Positions 62,566 through 64,000 of a stretch of 64,000 nucleotides of DNA are shown here, one piece after another. Source of the DNA: an uncultured Bacteroidales bacterium (GTDB lineage: Bacteria; Bacteroidota; Bacteroidia; Bacteroidales; UBA932). The position numbers and the translations under genes are program-made. The stretch's first letter is position 1, and the number at the start of each line of letters is the position of its first letter. Where the stretch lies: positions 62,001 to 126,000 of the forward strand of contig CASEOO010000028.1 of assembly GCA_949289565.1 (NCBI GenBank). Direction: 5' to 3'. The notes beneath the pieces are model-generated. The model did no database searches and was not told where the DNA came from. It saw only the letters and a list, made by a program, of their open reading frames with translations.

Positions 62566-64000
62566 CTATTTCTCAGCCGCATCCTTTATCGCAGCCTGCG
62601 CCGCTGCAAGGCGGGCGATAGGCACGCGGAACGGCGAGCATGAAACGTAGTTCAGGCCGATCTTGTAGCAGAATTCCACTGAAGCAGGGTCGCCGCCGTG
62701 CTCTCCGCAGATACCGCATTTCAGGTCCGGACGTGTCTCGCGGCCTGAAGTCACTGCATAGTCGATCAGTTTGCCTACAGCCTTGGTGTCCAGAGTCTGG
62801 AACGGGTCGTTGTCCAGGATCTTGTTTCCGAGATAGTCGCCCATGAATGTTCCGACATCGTCACGTGAGAAGCCGAATGTCATCTGGGTCAGGTCATTCG
62901 TGCCGAATGAGAAGAATTCGGCAGTCTTGGCCATCCTGTCGGCAGTCAGGGCTGCGCGCGGAATTTCGATCATCGTTCCGAACTTGTAGTCGATATGCTG
63001 GTTCGTGGCGGCTTCCACTTCCGCTTTTACTTTCACGCAGATGGCTTTCTGGAACTTCAGTTCCCGCTGTGACACCGTCACAGGTATCATGATTTCCGGC
63101 ATAGGGTGGAGTCCCTCTTCCTGAAGCTCTGCGGCCGCAGTGAAGATAGCCCTGAACTGGGTCTCGGAAATCATCGGATAGGTCACGTGGAGACGCACGC
63201 CCCTGTGTCCCATCATCGGGTTCACCTCATGGAGGGATGCACCCCTCTTTTCGATTTCACCCTCGCTGATGCCGAGCTCGTGTGCAAGCTCTTCTTTCTT
63301 GTCTTTCGTCTGAGGCACGAACTCGTGGAGAGGCGGGTCGAGAAGACGGAATGTCACCGGCTTGCCGTCCATCACTTTCATAGTGCCTTTCACCGAAGCC
63401 TTGATGTACGGCTCAAGTTCATCCAGGGCCGCCCTTCTTTCATCATCAGTTTTTGAAAGGATCATCTTGCGGAGTTTGGCAAGAGGAGTCTCTGCGTTCT
63501 TTCCGTAGAACATGTGCTCGATACGGAAGAGGCCGATGCCTTCAGCTCCGAAGCTGAGAGCCCTCTGGGCATCTTCAGGAGTGTCTGCATTTGTCCTGAC
63601 ACCGAGCTTGCGGTATTTGTCCACTATGCTCATGAACTTGATGAAGCGAGGATTTTCGGAAGCGTCCATCGTGTCGATTTCGCTTGCGTATACATAACCC
63701 TTAGCTCCGTTCAGGCTGACGATGTCTCCCTCATGGATTTCTGCGCCGCTCTTGAATTTAGCCACTTTTTTCTCCAGGTCGATATGCATGCTCTCGCATC
63801 CTACGATGCAGCATTTGCCCCATCCGCGGGCTACCAAGGCTGCGTGTGACGTCATACCTCCCCTCTGGGTGAGAATACCTGCGGCCGCGCGCATTCCTTC
63901 CACATCCTCAGGAGATGTTTCTTCGCGGATCAGGATAGTCTTGATGCCCTTGGCATTGGCCTTCATGGCCGCCTCAGAAGTGAATACTGCCTTTCCTACA
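62566..64000 (-). CDS. ppdK: Pyruvate, phosphate dikinase, C-terminal half (partial)
   Basis: About 477 residues are visible; the gene continues past the right edge on the minus strand, where codons are still in frame (VGKAVFTSEAAMKANAKG). The phospho-histidine swivelling domain has GGMTSHAALVARGWG, and the PEP/pyruvate TIM barrel has FRIEHMF near residue 160 of the visible part, FSFGTNDLTQMTFGFSRDD, and the C-terminal active-site Cys in YVSCSPFRVPIARLAAAQ. The enzyme interconverts pyruvate, ATP and Pi with PEP, AMP and PPi, a central step in anaerobic Bacteroidales. The N-terminal nucleotide-binding domain is outside the window. Confidence 0.95.
   Translation of the reverse strand, partial: VGKAVFTSEAAMKANAKGIKTILIREETSPEDVEGMRAAAGILTQRGGMTSHAALVARGWGKCCIVGCESMHIDLEKKVAKFKSGAEIHEGDIVSLNGAKGYVYASEIDTMDASENPRFIKFMSIVDKYRKLGVRTNADTPEDAQRALSFGAEGIGLFRIEHMFYGKNAETPLAKLRKMILSKTDDERRAALDELEPYIKASVKGTMKVMDGKPVTFRLLDPPLHEFVPQTKDKKEELAHELGISEGEIEKRGASLHEVNPMMGHRGVRLHVTYPMISETQFRAIFTAAAELQEEGLHPMPEIMIPVTVSQRELKFQKAICVKVKAEVEAATNQHIDYKFGTMIEIPRAALTADRMAKTAEFFSFGTNDLTQMTFGFSRDDVGTFMGDYLGNKILDNDPFQTLDTKAVGKLIDYAVTSGRETRPDLKCGICGEHGGDPASVEFCYKIGLNYVSCSPFRVPIARLAAAQAAIKDAAEK

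Overview
The window looks like a chromosomal segment from a member of the Bacteroidales. Evidence: a SusC/SusD pair, a hybrid two-component regulator, many short Bacteroidota lipoprotein signals, starts with little Shine-Dalgarno signal, and promoters of the TAnnTTTG type. I cannot fix the family or genus. No rRNA, tRNA, CRISPR array, integrase or insertion sequence was recognised.

Layout. (1) 1-4.5 kb: tail of an unknown gene, an AspT/YidE-type transporter, a split ThrE-type amino acid exporter, a DUF6064-like membrane protein and a Nudix hydrolase. (2) 4.6-11.4 kb: a cell-wall turnover/recycling group with a family 2 glycosyltransferase, a DUF4922(HIT-like)-SpoIID fusion, an AmpG-type permease and a NamZ-type exo-N-acetylmuramidase; a REP-like element and a 92-bp dispersed repeat sit between its genes. 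(3) 11.4-15.9 kb, minus strand, visibly AT-richer: two overlapping DUF262 genes (DUF262-DUF1524, then DUF262 only), probably a defence module. (4) 16.3-20.3 kb: a TonB-dependent receptor and a beta-helix lipoprotein behind a seven-half-site helical-repeat array that resembles a PHO box. (5) 20.4-22.1 kb: a decayed type I restriction-modification locus (hsdM tail, intact rhuM, hsdS head joined to a probable hsdR tail). (6) 22.1-26.1 kb: metallophosphoesterase, DUF362 ferredoxin-like protein, cupin, Fsr-type MFS exporter. (7) 26.3-33.3 kb: porin, imelysin, DUF1111 di-haem protein, a CcsBA cytochrome c synthetase carrying an in-frame TGA, and DUF4491; probably an iron/haem redox operon. (8) 33.4-36.5 kb: DUF3737, a PatB/MalY-type C-S lyase, a cation diffusion facilitator.

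(9) 36.7-62.5 kb is a polysaccharide utilization locus for an acidic, probably sulfated, uronate-containing glycan (glycosaminoglycan-like): serine-type sulfatase, hybrid two-component regulator, three paralogous DUF4962/heparinase II-III lyases, a GH88 unsaturated glucuronyl hydrolase, SusC, SusD, a DUF3575 protein, two DUF6562/fimbrillin-like lipoproteins, a 53-residue acidic peptide and a large beta-helix surface lipoprotein. The expected flow is lyase cleavage at the surface or periplasm, SusCD import, desulfation, and GH88 removal of the unsaturated uronate, with the regulator sensing oligosaccharide. Two promoters in the locus share an identical layout: a 16-bp direct repeat with 21-bp period ending 22 bp before a TAnnTTTG box. 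This is the best candidate for the regulator's operator. (10) The window ends in the C-terminal half of pyruvate phosphate dikinase on the minus strand.

Most striking points: the twin operator architecture, the PHO-like array, the DUF262 gene pair, the fimbrillin-like cassette built into the glycan locus, and the interrupted ccsBA.
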